From Owenia fusiformis (taxonomy: Eukaryota > Annelida > Polychaeta > Sabellida > Oweniidae), in NCBI GenBank assembly GCA_903813345.2, contig CAIIXF020000010.1, forward strand, positions 24,409,740 to 24,473,739: DNA of 64,000 nt, in the 5' to 3' direction. Below, one piece after another: positions 35,711 through 46,073 of the stretch. Position 1 is the first letter of the stretch; the number at the start of each line of letters is the position of its first letter. Under the pieces are notes generated by a model. It made no database searches. It worked only from the letters and a program-made list of their open reading frames with translations, and had not been told where the DNA came from. Position numbers and translations under genes: made by a program.

Positions 35711-38283
35711 ATTTTGGAAATTGAACGAGTTCAATTTCAGACTCCAGATCTAGACTTTTTTTTGCCGAGTCATCCAGAATAAACCAAGTCATCCAAAATA
35801 AGCTAAGTCATCAAGAAAAAGAAGGATGGATGGATGAATTGATGAAAAAGGAAGGAAGGATAGGATAGAATAGGAAGGAACGATAGGATAGAATAGGAAA
35901 GAAGGATAGAATAGAATAGGAGAGGATACGAAGCAAGGGTAAGGATAGGATAGGATCAGAAAGGAAGGATGGATGCAATATTTTCTTCTCTATTCTTGAC
36001 TTTCTATCAGGATACCATCAGATTGATTTTTCTTGAAATTTCAAAACGCCATAACTTCCGAACCGGAAATCGGATCGAAATTTGATTTGCAGATTCGGAT
36101 TCCTGACAAAATTCTACCTCTAATTCATAACTCATACGTTAAATTTGGCGAATTTTTATTTTGACCTACTTTTCGGACACGCCATAACTTCCGAACCGGA
36201 AGTCGGATTGAAATTTAGTTTGCAGATTCGGATTTTTGAGAAAATTCTATTCTTAATGCATAACTCAAACGTTAAGTTTGCAGAACTTTTTATTTTGACC
36301 TACTTTTCGGACACCATGTCTCAAAAGTGGGGAAAAATACTTTCTGACGGCAAAAGGCTCACACAATTTTGAGGAATATAATTAAAGTGTAGTGTCAGAA
36401 TCGCAAAAATAAGGATAAACTATGAATTTGACCTAGATTTTGACTTAGGGATTTTGGTGTCCAAATTTTGAAGTTAGGTAGCCTTCGAGGTTCCTTTCTT
36501 TCATAGGCTTTCATTATTTTAAGCTGTACTTAGTCTATACCTCGTATTTTACACTTCAAAAAAATCTTTTTTCCCATTGACATAACATGGGGCACCAAAT
36601 TAAGCGATTTTTGAGCTTTCAAAATGTCATTACTTCCGAACCGGAAGTCGGATCGAAATTTGGTTTGCAGATTCGGATTCCTGAGAAAATTCTATACTTA
36701 GTTCATAACTCACACGTTAAATTTGGAGAATTTTTTATTTTGACCTACTTTTCGGACACCATATCCCAAAAGTGGGGAAAAATACTTTCTGACGGCAAAA
36801 GGCTCACACTATTAGCACACTCTTGGCTACATGTATACAAAATTTCGAAGAATATAATTAATCTGTAGTGTCAGAATCACAAAAATAAGGATAATAAGGA
36901 ATTTGACCTAGATTTTGACCTAGATTTTGACCTAGGCATTTTGGTGTACAAACTTTAAAGCTAGATGGCTTTTGAGGTCCCATTCTTTTAAAAGCTTTGT
37001 GTAATACTATGTTTATTGGATTACATTAATAGCTATCAGCTAATACAAAATGTTTTCCATACACATTATTTAATGTTATCATTGGTAAAAAAGGGGGGGG
37101 TGCAGCATTGGGAGACATAAGATTATTTTTACAATCTTCGTGAATTAATGAAGTATCGATGGAGTTCTTCGAATAATAATTTGTTTTCCTCGTCAGAAAG
37201 AAAAGTATTCCCATTGAGAATAATGTTTACTTTTCATGATTTGTTGTCAAACTAATCGAGGGTTTGTCTATGCATATTTCGTTAAGCGTGTTTAGTAGAT
37301 CGTTTCGTTGAACGTTGAGAGATGGACAGCTAAGGATAAAATGTGTGATTGTTTCATTACCATTTCCGCAGAGGGGACAACTTGGAGAGTCGATTAACCT
37401 CATGGAAAATAAATGCGAATTCAGTTGCGTGAGGCCTAATCTAAAACGGGCATGAATTATATTAACTTTGCGGTCGCCGCCATAATACAGTTTCTGAAAC
37501 CTTTTATTTTGATTAAATAAATGTCTTTTCAATTCAAATTTGAAAAGGTTAAAAGTGGTTTTATCTTTTATTGCTTTTGGAAGGTCGTTCCACGTCCTTA
37601 TGACAGAGGGAATAAAAGAGTTTCGGAGTAATTTAAAAAGCTTTCATTATATTTAGCTGAACTCAGTCTATATTTCGTATTATTCCCTTCAATAAAATCT
37701 TTTTTCCCATTGACTTAACATGGGCTCCAAATTTAGCGATTTTTGAGCTTTCAAAACGCAATAACTTCAGAACCGGAAGTCTGATCCAAATTTCGTTTTC
37801 AGATTCGGAATCCTGAGAAAATTTTCTATAAGTCTAATATCCTGGACATTTGATTCGAAGAACTTTTTTTTGGACCTCGTTTTCGGACACTGGTATCTCG
37901 AAATCGGTTTGAGATATCAAAAAACTAAATCGACCCTAGCTTTTCTTCTTTTTTATAAGGAACACATTAAAAAAAAAAACGGATCGAAAATATTGAAGGA
38001 CGACCGAGAAAATCGGAAAAAGTGACAAAGTACTGGATTTGACCTAGTTCTTGACCTTTGACCTAGATAAAAATTTGACCCAATTTCCGAGGAACTAGAT
38101 TCTGAACCTAAATTGACCAAATTTTACAGTTATTGAGAAAACTTGCTTAGAATAATAATAAGAATAAGAAAACTGACGAAAACAATAGACTCCAGATTTC
38201 ATCTGGAGTCTAATAATAATAATAAGAAAACTGGCAAAAGCAATAGACTCCAGATTTTCAATCTGGAGTCTAATAATAACTAG
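35711..38283 (+). mobile_element. Helentron-like family E element 8, with LINE insertion
   Basis: 5' end ATTTTGGAAATTGAACGAGT and AGACTCCAGATCTAG, microsatellite to 35975, then 480-bp units. It is interrupted by a LINE fragment at 36999-37631, and resumes with the same unit. The 3' end has the DR1 at 38052-38064, two tandem 3' hairpins and AATAATAACTAG across 38272-38283. Confidence 0.65.
36999..37631 (-). mobile_element. LINE 3'-end fragment with target-site duplication
   Basis: The minus strand encodes SFIPSVIRTWNDLPKAIKD, then RLGLTQLNSHLFSMRLI and CPLCGNGNETITHFILSC, the C-terminus of an APE-type LINE. A 3' UTR with CCAATAAAC follows. TTTTAAAAGCTTT at 36986-36998 and TTTAAAAAGCTTT at 37632-37644 are the duplicated target, which is single-copy in other 480-bp units. 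Heavily 5'-truncated. The C-terminal frame is open, so the insertion is fairly young. Confidence 0.8.
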
Positions 38284-40100
38284 ACTTTTGAAGATTGCAA
38301 GCAATCTCACGGAGGCCCTCTTAGGCATTTTTGACAATTTGAAGGTCAACTAAAGGACAAATATCAAATCTGAGGTCAGATGTGAACTCTTGAGAACTTG
38401 TAGATGATTTTCAAAAAAAAAGATTTTGTCAATTTGAAGCAAGTTTAAATTTGACCTTGAAAAATTTCGAAATTGACCTTTTTTCAGCTTTTGAACTCTT
38501 ATATCTCAAACTGGGACAAAATTCCATTAGATAGTCAATTGCTAATATATGTAGAACCATTAGAGGAATGTGTATATTTCGACTTCGGATTAAAAATATT
38601 GGTTTGTAGTCTCGAACTTTGCGAAACTTAGATAGCACAGTTTGTGACCTAATTTCATGATCTTGACCTTTGACCCTGAAAAGTTTTACTTTTTTAGACC
38701 TCAGTAGGTCTTTTGTAATTAGGCTAACCTAAATTTGAATCCAAAGACTCAATTTGAAAAATTTAACCTTTCAAAGGTCATTGAAGGTCAACTAAAGGTC
38801 ACAGAATAAATCTGAGGTCAGATTTGGACTCCTGGGAACTTGTAGATGATTTTAAAAAAAAAATTTGGTCAGATTGAAGCAAGTTGAAAAATGACCTTTT
38901 TTGACCGTTTTTCAACGTCAAATATCTCAAAACTCGTAAAAATTCAATGCTGACATAGTGAACAATTTGTAGAAAATACTAAAATGTAGTTTCAATTTAA
39001 TTCATCGCAAGAAATAATGAAGAATAAGGACAAAGTTAAGAAACTTGTAAAAATTTTAGATTTGACCTAATTTTTAACTTTTGACCTAATTTGATAACCG
39101 TGACCCTTGACCTTGAAAATTTTACTGTTTTAGAGCTCAGTGGGTCTTTTATGATAAGGCCTACCCTAAATTTGAATCCAAAAACTCAATTTGAAAAATC
39201 AACTTTTCTGACCTTTCGAAGGTCACTGAAGGTCAACTAAAGGTCAAATGTCAAATTTGAGGTTAAATATGAACTCCTGAGAAGTTGTAGATGATTTTAA
39301 AAAAAAAGTTGGGTGAATTTGAAGCAAGTTAAAATTTGACCTTATAAACTTTGAAAAATTGACCTTTTTCAGTTTTTGAGCTCTTATATCTCAAAACTGG
39401 GACAAAATTTTAATAAATAGTCAATGACTAATATGTGAAGAACCCTTAGAGAAATGTATATCTTGACCTTCAATCAAAAATATTGATTTATAGTCTTGAA
39501 CTATGAGAAACTTATATAGCACAGTTTGTGACCTAATTTGAAAACCTTGACCTTTGACCTTGAAATTTTTACTTTTTTAGACCTCAGTAGGCTTTTTGTA
39601 ATTAGGCTGACCTAAATTTGAATCCAAAGACTCAATTTGAAAAATCAAGTTTTCTGACCTTTCGAAGGTCACTGAAGGTCAACTAAAGGTCAAAGGTCAA
39701 ATTTGAAGTCAGATTTGGACTCCTGGGAACTTGTAGATGATTTTTAAAAAAAAATTGGTCAGATTGAAGCAAGTTGAAAAATGACCTATTTTAACCGTTT
39801 TTTGACGTCAAATATCTCAAAAACAGTAAAAATTTAATGCTGACATATAGTGAACAATTTGTACAGAATACTTAAATGTAGTTTCAGTTTAATTCATCGC
39901 AAGAAATAATGAAGTATAATGACAAACTTGAGAAACTTGAAAAAAACTTAGATTTGACCTAGATTTTGACCTTTGACCTTGACCTAGATAAAAAATATTT
40001 TCCCCCCAATTTCAGCCAAGGTTCCTAGTAGGATCATATAGTAGGTAGTTGAAAGCTAGTTGGAAGTAGGAGAAAAATGCTTTGATAGAATAATAACTAG
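38284..40100 (+). mobile_element. Helentron-like family F element (array member 9)
   Basis: Starts immediately after CTAG with ACTTTTGAAGATTGCAAGCA, hairpin GATTGC/GCAATC. The body is three to four units of about 440 bp with TTGAAGCAAGTTGAAAAATG, ACCTCAGTAGGTCTTTTGTA and many (A)AGGTCA motifs; it shares blocks with family A and with 45110-45600. Ends GAATAATAACTAG at 40100. I could not see a terminal 3' hairpin, so either it is truncated or this family has diverged there. Confidence 0.55.
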
Positions 40101-41284
40101 ACATTTAAAATCGCCACGGGGGCGATTTCGTAGAATGCCGTTCCTCGCCGCAGCAGCAAATTCGGTGCACAATTGACCTTTTTCAAGGTCACGCAGAGGT
40201 CGAATTCCAAAACCGAAAGCATATTTGATATCATATTTTGCCATATTTTTGAAATTTTGGCACTCAATTTAAAAACCTTTTTGACCTTTTCAAGGTAACC
40301 CGGAGGTCAAATTCCAAAACCACAAGCATATTTAGAATCAGGGACATCCATACTTCATACTTGCAAAGAATTGGAATGAAAATCACCCAAATTATAAACC
40401 CTAGAGATATGTTAAATGGGAAGAGTAAGGCATGCAAAAAATAACTACAGTGGCTCCTTGAACAGGTAAAACAAGAAATAAGTTTTACGTCATTTTATGG
40501 TCAAGGTCAAAGGTCAAGGTCAAAGGTCAAAATGTTGACCTAATTTACTCTAGTTTAGTACAGTGTAATACAATGGTACCAATTTCGAATCAATTTTAGC
40601 AATTTAACCTTTTTGACCTTTTCAAGGTCACCCGGAGGTCAAATTCTAAAACCACAAGCATATTTAGAATCAGGGACATCCATACTTCATACTTGCAAAG
40701 AATTGGAATGAAAATCCTAGTTTTCAACTTTGAGGTCATTTGAAGGTCAATGTCAAAGGTCAAGGTCAAAATGGTGACCTAATTTACTCTATCCGAGTAC
40801 AGTGTAATACAATGGTACCAATTTGGAATCAATTTGAGCGATTTTGATTTTTGAACTTGTTGACCTTTTCAAGGTCACTCAGAGGTCGGATTCCAAAACC
40901 GAAAGCATATTTGGAATCAGGGGCTTCTATTCTTTATATCTGCTCAGAATTGGGATCGGATACACAGTTTTCAAATTTTGCCCCACTGGGGTGCCCCATT
41001 TTTCAAATTTGGGGCACCCAATTTTAAAACCCGGAATATATGTGAAATGGCAATTGTGAGGGATAGCATATGCAAATTTTGGGTAAAAAATAAAAATGGT
41101 TACTCCTTGTACGTGCAAAAATGTAAAAATTTGCGATTTGACCTTGGCTAATTAGGGAGGGGCTAATTAAAAAAATGAAGGCATTTCCCTGTAGCCCAGG
41201 AACATGTCAAGGTTGATGGTATATGCTAATTAGCTGACATGTCGGTGTGTGCGGAGAAATCTTGCGTGGAATAATAATAACTAG
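40101..41284 (+). mobile_element. Helentron-like family G element, copy 1 (array member 10)
   Basis: 5' end ACATTTAAAATCGCCACGGG with hairpin AAATCGCC/GGCGATTT, followed by the stem motif AGAATGCCG. Tandem units of about 135-330 bp contain TTGACCTTTTCAAGGTCAC, CAAGGTCAAAGGTCA and GGAATCAGGG. Ends TGCGTGGAATAATAATAACTAG at 41284 without the terminal hairpin. Over the shared length it is almost identical to the next element. Confidence 0.65.
40501..40530 (+). promoter_or_regulatory. Two adjoining DR1 AGGTCA repeats
   Basis: AGGTCAAAGGTCA occurs at 40504-40516 and again at 40517-40529, with the extended half-site TCAAGGTCA typical of SF1/ERR-type receptors. One of the densest such clusters in the window. 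Function is inferred only from motif identity. Confidence 0.4.
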
Positions 41285-42412
41285 ACATTTAAAATCGCCA
41301 CGGGGGCGATTTCGTAGAATGCCGTTCCTCGCCGCAGCAGCAAATTCGGTGCACAATTGACCTTTTTCAAGGTCACGCAGAGGTCGAATTCCAAAACCGA
41401 AAGCATATTTAGAATCAGGGACATCCATACTTCATACTTGCAAAGAATTGGAATGAAAATCACCCAAATTATAAACCCTAGAGATATGTTAAATGGGAAG
41501 AGTAAGGCATGCAAAAAATAACTACAGTGGCTCCTTGAACAGGTAAAACAAGAAATAAGTTTTACGTCATTTTACGGTGAAGGTCAAAGGTCAAGGTCAA
41601 AATGTTGACCTAATTTACTCTAGTTTAGTACAGTGTAATACAATGGTACCAATTTCGAATCAATTTGAGCAATTTTAGCAATTTAACCTTTTTGACCTTT
41701 TCAAGGTCACCCGGAGGTCAAATTCCAAAACCACAAGCATATTTAGAATCAGGGACATCCATACTTCATACTTGCAAAGAATTGGAATGAAAATCCTAGT
41801 TTTCAACTTTGAGGTCATTTGAAGGTCAATGTCAAAGGTCAAGGTCAAAATGGTGACCTAATTTACTCTATCCGAGTACAGTGTAATACAATGGTACCAA
41901 TTTGGAATCAATTTGAGCGATTTTGATTTTTGAACTTGTTGACCTTTTCAAGGTCACTCAGAGGTCGGATTCCAAAACCGAAAGCATATTTGGAATCAGG
42001 GGCTTCTATTCTTTATATCTGCTCAGAATTGGGATCGGATACACAGTTTTCAAATTTTGCCCCACTGGGGTGCCCCATTTTTCAAATTTGGGGCACCCAA
42101 TTTTAAAACCCGGAATATATGTGAAATGGCAATTGTGAGGGATGGCATATGCAAATTTTGGGTAAAAAATAAAAATGGTTACTCCTTGTACGTGCAAAAA
42201 TGTAAAAATTTGCGATTTGACCTTGGCTAATTAGGGAGGGGCTAATTAAAAAAATGAAGGCATTTCCCTGTAGCCCAGGAACATGTCAAGGTTGGTGGTA
42301 TATGCTAATTAGCTGACATGTCGGTGTGTGCGGAGAAATCTTGCGTGGAATAATAAAAATAAGAAAAAGGCGAAAACTATAGAATGCCGTTTCTTCGAAA
42401 CCGGCATTCTAA
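41285..42412 (+). mobile_element. Helentron-like family G element, copy 2 (array member 11)
   Basis: Same 5' end as copy 1. It lacks one internal unit of about 135 bp near its 5' side but otherwise differs at only a few positions; the 71-codon frames at 40844 and 41923 are identical. This copy carries the complete 3' end: AATAAGAAAAAGGCGAAAACT, then the hairpin at 42381-42410 with arms AGAATGCCG and CGGCATTCT. It closes the 24-kb array. Confidence 0.7.
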
Positions 42413-42900
42413 CAAACATTTCTCATTCGATCTGCATAGAAATAAGGTGGTCGAACACATTCATTAGGGAGTTTAAGATTAGCGTAAATAACCCATTTAC
42501 CTATACCTATACCTATAAATTTCTAGCATGATCCAGCAATGAGAGTGACCAAATAGTAAAGTTAAACAATTAAAACCACGAGAAAATGGCTGATTTTACA
42601 ATAAGCAAAACTGATGAAGAATGTATAAATTCAAACAATTTCATGCATCACCACATGGCATCATTTATCGCATCAATAGGGAGGTTAAGATTAGCGTAAA
42701 AATATATGTGTACCTATCCCTATCCGTATGTTTGTTACGGATACGTATAGGTAATGCGTATTGCAAAATGAGTTTAAGATTAACGTAAAGGGCTACGAAA
42801 CTGTATGCTACAATTTATGATAAAATCAACATCCTAATTATAGAATGAAAACCATGCTATGGCTTATATGGCATATGCCAGTACATGTCACCTCCAAGAA
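42413..42900 (+). repeat. Three dispersed GTTTAAGATTAGCGTAAA motifs
   Basis: Copies of (A)G(T/G)TTAAGATTA(G/A)CGTAAA at about 42470, 42683 and 42770. They are accompanied by CCTATACCTATACCTATA and an imperfect stem around CCTATCCGTATG/GGATACGTATAGG. No coding sequence. Element type not recognised. Confidence 0.5.
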
Positions 42901-42902
42901 CT

Positions 42903-43160
42903 GTTATACACAAAGTCCTACATAATTTTTTACATTTAAACATATTGCTATTACAGTTTTACATATTGTACCTAAATTACTGTAAAATCGGCACTAAAAT
43001 GGCCGCAATTTTTAAATGAGCGGCCATTTTGAAAATCAGCTTTCGAATTCTATCCCCACAAGGTATATGTGCAAAAAATATGAACAAAATCGGGCCAAAG
43101 GTATTTGAGTTATTGCCCAGAAGGACGGACGGACTGAGGCGTTCCCTATGGGATAACTAT
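42903..43160 (+). mobile_element. Family B element, 3' end only
   Basis: Contains ACATATTGCTATTACAGTTT, AAATTACTGTAAAATCGGC, the paired AAAATGGCCGC/GCGGCCATTTT, a short GGACGGACGG and GCGTTCCCTATGGGATAA. The left arm of the terminal hairpin is deleted. Solo 3' remnant. Confidence 0.65.
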
Positions 43161-43686
43161 TTGATACATAATGGTGATATGAAAATTGAACCACTAAAAC
43201 TAATGAATGTTCAAGTTAAAAGGAACTACCTATTCGCATCTGAGTTATTATTAGATTGTATATTTATATGTATGAAAGTCTATACATATGTATAGTTTAC
43301 ATATTTGTTGTTGATTTTTATGAAAACCAATTGCTTTTTGATAAAATTGAACAAAATATACCTGATACTCATTTTCTTGACATGGAGGTAAAAACACTAT
43401 GTGGTGGGGACATAAAAACCATACTTTGAAGAGATCAGAAAATTATTGCGAAAGCCCACAAAAAGCGGCCATCGTGAATTTTATGAGGCCCAAATCAGAA
43501 AAACCTTTCATTTCAGTATAAACTATACTTCAGAAAGACATCAACATCATGTTTCTTGACCACGGAATAAATGTGAAACAGATAGATGTTGAGTGCACTA
43601 CCAAAATGTCAACCAAAATATTTATTACTTTGGTTAAAATGTTAAACTTAAGATTTTTGCACAAAATTCCCACCAATTTTAAAGCT
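43161..43686. other. No gene; isolated family I 3'-like motif
   Basis: No coding segment recognised. At about 43388-43405, GGTGGGGACATAAAAAC matches what is expected of the right arm and tail of a family I 3' end, whose 5' end is at 9919. The rest is AT-rich. Confidence 0.4.
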
Positions 43687-43689
43687 GCG

Positions 43690-43895
43690 GCTATCTTCAA
43701 AAAACTTTTTTGAGTAAAACTAATTAACAACTATATACATTGTACATCTTTCCACCAAATATGAAGGAAATAAGTGCTCTAGCATTTAAGTTATCTTCCA
43801 AACAGATGGATGGACTGATGGATGGACTGATGGACAGACTGAGGTTTTCACTATATCCTTACCAAATTTCATTTTGTTGGGATAACAAGGCATGG
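43690..43895 (+). mobile_element. Diverged Helentron-like 3' end related to family B
   Basis: Has ATATGAAGGAAATAAGTGCT, a GGATGGACTGATGGAC tract in the position of the GACGG repeat, and a terminal imperfect hairpin ATCCTTACCAAA/TTTTGTTGGGAT followed by AACAAGG. Older relative of family B. Confidence 0.4.
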
Positions 43896-44082
43896 GTAAT
43901 GAATTGTCCTGACATTTTTTCTTGTATTTTTGAACTAAAGAACTGAACCCATAAGAAACCTACAGAAATCCCCCCTTCCTCGATTTTTAAAAATGGCAAA
44001 AATCTCCACCGTAATTAGGAACGGCTATAAATCCCACCTGTTTCCTGACGGTTGAAGATGTTACCGCAATTCATTCACTTAC

Positions 44083-44184
44083 GTGTTTATGACCACTACA
44101 TATAGCTACTTTCTCACTGTCCGGAATAAACCGCAAATCAAGCACCCAGATGGGAACTCTTAGATCAAGCCAATCACAGCGTAC
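44083..44184 (-). CDS. WDR74 homologue, internal exon (DWLDLRVPIW segment)
   Basis: On the minus strand an acceptor GATGTCCTAG precedes the exon and a donor GTAAGT follows. 102 bp, phase 0 at both ends. It encodes VRCDWLDLRVPIWVLDLRF followed by IPDSEKVAICSGHKH. The DWLDLRVPIW block is a strongly conserved WDR74 signature. It follows AKN of the exon at 44509 and leads into VRVYDP at 12349, giving the expected order AKN-VR.DWLDLRVPIW-VRVYDP. The intron upstream is 324 bp, the one downstream about 31.7 kb. Confidence 0.9.
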
Positions 44185-44508
44185 CTAGGACATCGATAAA
44201 AAATATGAAAGAAGTTAGTAAATAAAACCTTTCAAAACATGCATGTACTATTTGTCATGGTCACACTATTTGTAACTTTCTTAGCTTTTCATTGTTACAA
44301 TAGTTTCAGGTATATGTCTGGGAAATAAATTTCTATTTTCAATTTGGAGTAAAGTGTGAACATTTTAACAAAAAGATAACTCTACAATTAAAAGTGCAAA
44401 ATTTCAATAATATGTCTCATTTTAGCAGAAGTCAACACATTTTTTACAAATCATAAATGATTCATTAGTTACATTTTACTTCAGGTGCTTTAAAGCAAGT
44501 TAACTCAC

Positions 44509-44652
44509 ATTTTTTGCTGCAAATGTAGGTTTTTCAGGTCGATTGATATCCCAAATCTTCAAGTCATTTTCCTTCCCACCTGTTGCTAGGAGATGAGGGC
44601 ATTGTGGGTTATTTCTCATTCTGTTTATGTTGTCACCAGCTTGGATCTCAAC
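44509..44652 (-). CDS. WDR74 homologue, internal exon (TGGKENDLKIWD segment)
   Basis: Minus-strand exon of exactly 48 codons between the acceptor CCACATAG and the donor GTGAGT. It encodes VEIQAGDNINRMRNNPQCPH and then LLATGGKENDLKIWDINRP and EKPTFAAKN. TGGKENDLKIWD is the WD-repeat motif diagnostic of WDR74/Nsa1. Phase 0 at both ends. The N-terminal exons, which should lie at higher coordinates, were not recognised up to 64000, so the preceding intron is probably more than 19 kb. Confidence 0.9.
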
Positions 44653-44774
44653 CTATGTGGTCAAAATATTTTGTAAAGTTAACAACTGATTTGCAAACAG
44701 GTATCTTGCCAGGTTTGAGGCAAGCGAGTGCTGCATCCACATGAGCTATCACATATAGTCTTGCATTCATCAAA

Positions 44775-45008
44775 CAAGGCATTAACATGACAAAATGTCA
44801 CCACCTAGTTACAAAAGTTGAAAAACCCTTTTGACCTTTTCTGACCTTATTGAAGGTGAAATCCAAAATCTAAAGTCAGATTTGAACTTCTGAGAACTTG
44901 TAGATCATTTTGAAAAAATTGGTCAATTTGAAGCAAGTTGAAAAATTTTTATGACCTTTTTAACCTATTTTTGACATTGAGAATGTCATTGAAGGTCAAA
45001 TCTATGAT
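44775..45008 (+). mobile_element. Family A element, 5' part of a split copy
   Basis: Intact 5' end AACAAGGCATTAACATGACA and ATGTCACCACC, then one to two body units ending AAGGTCAAATCT. The family resumes at 47606 with GCCAGATTTGAACTTCAG, so about 2.6 kb of family H and LINE sequence splits this copy. Confidence 0.6.
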
Positions 45009-46073
45009 CTAACTCATCTATGCAATCTATCTTTCTTAAATGGCATATTTCTTGATATTCTCAAAACAGCAAAAAAAATAGGACCAACGGTCCTGTGCTC
45101 ACACAGTTTGGAACCTTCAGAGGAATGTATATCCTGACTTTCAAACAAAAATATTGACTTGGATTTGTAGTCTCGAACTTTGAGAAACTTAGACAGCACA
45201 GTTGTGTGACCTCGTTTGATGACCTTTGACCTTGAAAATTTTACTTATTTAGAGTTCAGTAAGGTCTTTTGTGATTAAGCTGACCAAAATTAACATCCAA
45301 AAATCAATTTGAAAAATCAATTTTTTTGACCTTTCGAAGGTCACTGAAGGTCAAGTAAAGGTCAAATCCTAAAACTAATGTCAGATTTTAGTTCCTGGCA
45401 ACTGGTAGATGATTTTCAAAAAAAATTTGGTCAAATTGAAGCAAGTTGAAAAATAACTTATTTTTACTGTTTTTTGACATCAAATATCTCAAAAACTGTA
45501 AAAATCTGATGCTGACATATATTAAGCAATATGTAGGGAATGCTTAAATCTAGTAATGGTGTAATTCATTGCAAGAAATGATCAAGTATAAGGCAAACTT
45601 TGAGAAACTTGTCAATCACAAAACCTGCCATTGACTTTATACATGAGAAAGTTTCCTGATACTTTTTGTCAAATTTTATAGAGTAAACACCAAAAACTGT
45701 AATTCCAAGAGCTTTGAAATCTTCAGAGGACATAAGTTGCATATACAGCATCTACTTAAAGTTATTTAAAAGTTCTACTTCAACAAAGTGTCTAGTATTT
45801 ACAGAAAATTTGACTTTTTGACGTCAAAATCCGCAATTTCTCAGAAACCGGACGAAATTGGGAAATGGCGACAATGAGTCAAATAGGCATTATGGATATG
45901 CATAAAATGAATGTGGATATGACTCAATCCGAATAGCAGTTTTAATTTGTGCGGCCAATGTTGACGGACGGAGGGACGGACGGAGGGACGGACGGACGGA
46001 CGGACGGACGGACGGATGGACCAACGGACGGACGCCTGGTCGATCCCATAGGCTCACTGTGTGAGCCAATTAC
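45009..46073 (+). mobile_element. Helentron-like family H element
   Basis: A 5' hairpin AGGACC/GGTCCT at 45080-45094 is followed by GTGCTCACACAG. The body (45110-45900) shares blocks with family F (TTGAAGCAAGTTGAAAAATA, TTTGACATCAAATATCTC). A GGACGG tract at 45963-46033 and the 3' hairpin at 46051-46067 (GGCTCAC/GTGAGCC) follow. The 5' CTCACACAG is the exact complement of CTGTGTGAG in the 3' hairpin. The true 5' boundary between 45009 and 45080 is uncertain. The 3' tail is replaced by the LINE that follows. Confidence 0.5.
45963..46033 (+). repeat. GGACGG microsatellite
   Basis: GGACGGAGGGACGGACGGAC-type tract just before the family H 3' hairpin. Confidence 0.9.

Noticed and set aside
18119-42412. 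Array as a plain satellite DNA
   Set aside because: Members belong to three families, differ in length and internal order, and meet at a constant CTAG with intact 5' hairpins, so they are discrete elements rather than monomers.
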